6,921 nt of DNA from ATZT02 sp038124905 (GTDB lineage: Bacteria; Actinomycetota; Actinomycetes; S36-B12; UBA5976), in NCBI GenBank assembly GCA_038124905.1, contig JAYPCW010000060.1, positions 1 to 6,921 on the forward strand. Reading direction: 5' to 3'. Below, in pieces: positions 5,204 to 6,921 of the stretch. Position 1 is the first letter of the stretch, and each line of letters starts with the position of its first letter. A model generated the notes under the pieces. The model saw only the letters and a list, made by a program, of their open reading frames with translations, was not told the DNA's origin and searched no databases. The position numbers and the translations under genes are program-made.

Positions 5204-6378
5204 TAGATAATGTTCCTTCCGATCATTTTGTCTCTAACTCTTTCTGCAGAAAAACTAGCGGCTCCAATTACGCCGGCTCGATTTTCAAGTTTGCTTTGCT
5301 TGATTGTTATCGTGTAAGGCAAGAGTGAATTTGCGACAACGCTTACTTTTTCAAGGAATATCGGATTACAACCAATTCCACCAGATAAAATAATTATCTC
5401 CGGGTCAACTATGGCTGATAGAGAGGCACAGGCATATCCCCAGTACTTTGAAACATCGTCAACTAAGTTCATCGCAATTTGATCGCCTGATTTAGCTCGT
5501 TGGCAAATTTCTTTTACTGTTATCTCTTCGCCAGATTGCTTTGCAAATTCCCTAACTATTCCTTTAGACCCGGCAACTGATTCCAAAAGGCCATTGGCAA
5601 TTGCCTTTGGATCACTTGGATCTCCAAAGAGTGGCAAGAATGCAGTCTCACCAGCACCGCCGCGATGACCACGAATCAATTTGCCGTCAAGAAAAATTCC
5701 ACAACCTATGCCAGTGCCAATTTGTAATAGCGCAAAATTGTTTATTCCCATGGCTGTTCCGTGAAAGAATTCACCTAAAGCCGCTACATTTACATCGTTT
5801 TCAACTACTACCTCGGCATCTAACATTTTTGCCAAAATTCTCTGCAGGTGAACGCCCTCTAACTGGTCAACATTTTCTCCTAAACTCAATTCGCCAGCCT
5901 CATTCATGATTCCGGGAGTTCCCACGGTCACTTGAGTAATGCGATCGAGATCAATATTTGTCTTCTCGCATAATCTCTTTGCCATATCCACCATTTGAGC
6001 TACCGTTCTGGGCCCAGCAGGTTTTGCCGTTGGTTCAATTTCTTCAGCAAGAATTTCACCCGCGATATTGGCGATAGCTCCAGCTAATTTTGATCCGCCT
6101 AAATCAAATCCCAAACCAAATCCTGCATTTGCATCAAGTTCAAAAAGTGTGGCTTTTCGACCTGGTCTACCTTCTGACATTCCTATTGGTTTAATTACGC
6201 CCTTTTCTAAAAAACCATCCACAATCAAGTCGACGGTAGGGCGAGATAAGCCGGTGAGCTTCATTAATTCTGGCTTGCCTATTGGGTGATTTTCAGCAAC
6301 GATCCGGATTAAACGCGTTTCGTTTGCCCGCCGAACGATGTCATGGCGATCGCGGTAATTCGTTATTGTGTCAGTCAT
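5203..6378 (-). CDS. ROK family transcriptional regulator (N-terminal HTH, C-terminal sugar-kinase-like domain)
   Basis: The 391-residue product has a winged helix-turn-helix at about 15-75, with KPELMKLTGLSRPTVDLIVDGF as recognition region and a GRPGRKA wing, then the ROK ATPase-like domain: FDLGGSKLAG (91-100), VENDVNVAALGE with Asp195 at the kinase catalytic position, and GTGIGCGIFLDGKLIRG (221-237). The ROK zinc site (His plus CxCGxxGC) is missing: the sequence reads GAGETAFLPL, and no cysteines occur at about 252-268. Similar zinc-less ROK regulators are, as far as I recall, common in actinobacteria. It probably represses this operon and is released by a sugar or sugar phosphate; residual kinase activity is possible. 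Start 6378 is chosen over 6417 because it overlaps the permease TGA as ATGA, follows a perfect AGGAGGTG, and gives the standard N-terminus. Confidence 0.9.
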   Translation of the reverse strand: MTDTITNYRDRHDIVRRANETRLIRIVAENHPIGKPELMKLTGLSRPTVDLIVDGFLEKGVIKPIGMSEGRPGRKATLFELDANAGFGLGFDLGGSKLAGAIANIAGEILAEEIEPTAKPAGPRTVAQMVDMAKRLCEKTNIDLDRITQVTVGTPGIMNEAGELSLGENVDQLEGVHLQRILAKMLDAEVVVENDVNVAALGEFFHGTAMGINNFALLQIGTGIGCGIFLDGKLIRGHRGGAGETAFLPLFGDPSDPKAIANGLLESVAGSKGIVREFAKQSGEEITVKEICQRAKSGDQIAMNLVDDVSKYWGYACASLSAIVDPEIIILSGGIGCNPIFLEKVSVVANSLLPYTITIKQSKLENRAGVIGAASFSAERVRDKMIGRNII

Positions 6379-6921
6379 TCTTTGACTGCACCTCCTGACA
6401 AACCAGAAACTAACCACTTTTGAATCAAGATGGTAAAAATCGCAATTGGAATAATCGCAACTGTTGCTGCGGCGGCCATGGGGCCCCAGTCCAAAGTTCT
6501 ATTTGAAATAAAACTCGCGACTAACACCGGAAGAGTTTTAGCGTTTTCTCCAGCCATAATTACTGGAATTAAAAATTCATTCCAACTTAGTAAGGCGACA
6601 AAAACTCCAGTTGCCACAAGTCCTGGTGCTGCAATCGGAAGCAGTACTCTTCTAAATAAAGCAACTGTTCCAGCGCCGTCGATCCTGGCAGCTTCTTCGA
6701 TTTCGATCGGAATTTGTTCAAAAAAACTTGTCATAAGCCAAACCGCAAAAGGCACCGTGAACCCAGCATAAATTAAAGTAATAGCCCAAATATTGTCGTA
6801 AATTCCTATAAAACTACCCAGATTAAAAAGCGGAAGAATAATTACAATTCCAGGAAGCGCCCTTACTGCAATCATTAAAGCTTCTAATGGTCTTCTACCG
6901 GTAAATGTAGCTCTTCGAGCA
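6375..6921 (-). CDS. Sugar ABC transporter permease, CUT1/MalG type; 5' end outside window
   Basis: The frame stays open from the TGA at 6375-6377 to the window edge, giving about 181 residues of the C-terminal two-thirds of a MalG-like inner-membrane permease; the ATG at 6875 is internal. Before it are residues ending TGRRPLEALM, then RALPGIVIILPLFNLG, the hallmark of the second CUT1 permease. Several hydrophobic membrane segments follow, with the cytoplasmic EAA loop (EEAARIDGAG...LLP, about 6640-6698) that docks on the ATPase. A periplasm-facing W-NEF-IPVIM segment and a TLPVLVASF stretch are also typical. It would import a mono-, oligo- or amino-sugar or a polyol with a solute-binding protein, a partner permease and an ATPase, presumably encoded upstream on this strand beyond the window. 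Its stop overlaps the ROK start (ATGA), so transport and regulation are co-expressed. Confidence 0.92.
   Translation of the reverse strand, partial: ARRATFTGRRPLEALMIAVRALPGIVIILPLFNLGSFIGIYDNIWAITLIYAGFTVPFAVWLMTSFFEQIPIEIEEAARIDGAGTVALFRRVLLPIAAPGLVATGVFVALLSWNEFLIPVIMAGENAKTLPVLVASFISNRTLDWGPMAAAATVAIIPIAIFTILIQKWLVSGLSGGAVKE
6389..6396 (-). promoter_or_regulatory. Ribosome binding site of the ROK gene (AGGAGGTG)
   Basis: On the minus strand AGGAGGTG is an eight-base match to the anti-Shine-Dalgarno of 16S rRNA, ten bases before the ATG at 6378. It lies within the last codons of the permease (GGAVKE end) and settles the ROK start at 6378 rather than the upstream ATG at 6417. Confidence 0.75.

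Noticed and set aside
6379..6417. 13-residue N-terminal extension of the ROK protein from ATG 6417
   Set aside because: It lies wholly inside the permease gene, while ATG 6378 has an ATGA overlap with the permease stop, a strong Shine-Dalgarno and the normal ROK N-terminus.
1..6921. CRISPR array, tRNA/rRNA genes, insertion sequence or attachment site
   Set aside because: No spaced direct repeats, RNA-gene structure, transposase motifs or terminal repeats were seen; nearly all bases are within recognised genes.

Overview
The window is almost entirely protein-coding, moderately AT-rich, and very tightly packed. Genes abut or overlap by 1-4 bases (TAGATG, ATGA, TAATG), one convergent pair overlaps at its 3' ends, and the only gap of note is about 70 bases. 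This packing, a ROK regulator of actinobacterial type, a CUT1 sugar permease and an apparently leaderless gene together suggest a streamlined, low-GC actinobacterium, for example a freshwater planktonic (Nanopelagicales/acI-like) lineage. That assignment is inference; there is no rRNA or marker gene here to prove it.

Layout. Left block, plus strand (1-1733): the 3' end of an FGE-sulfatase-domain protein, then a DUF59/MIP18-type metal-sulfur assembly protein, then an amidohydrolase-2 family protein. They form one translationally coupled operon that begins upstream of the window and ends at a strong intrinsic terminator (1747-1786). A perfect TATAAT box lies immediately behind that terminator. 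It is placed so that transcription should begin at or next to the ATG at 1803, which starts a SelA/DgaE-like PLP enzyme (1803-2900).

Right block, minus strand (reading from 6921 down to 2881): an incomplete MalG-type sugar ABC permease, a ROK regulator with an N-terminal helix-turn-helix, a DegT/StsC/AHBA-synthase-like aminotransferase, and a Gfo/Idh/MocA NAD(P)-dependent dehydrogenase. These four genes look like one operon. They suggest uptake of a sugar or cyclitol, its sensing by the ROK protein, and interconversion of hydroxyl, keto and amino groups by the dehydrogenase/aminotransferase pair. The operon runs tail-to-tail into the SelA-like gene with a 20-base overlap.

Most worth following is the left block. 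In all three proteins, residues that define the textbook family chemistry are replaced: the catalytic Cys pair of FGE, the DPE motif of DUF59, and the HxH and terminal Asp of the amidohydrolase. DUF59 plus amidohydrolase pairs are also found in actinobacterial diiron monooxygenase operons, so this may be a metalloenzyme-maturation or otherwise repurposed cassette whose client lies upstream of the window.
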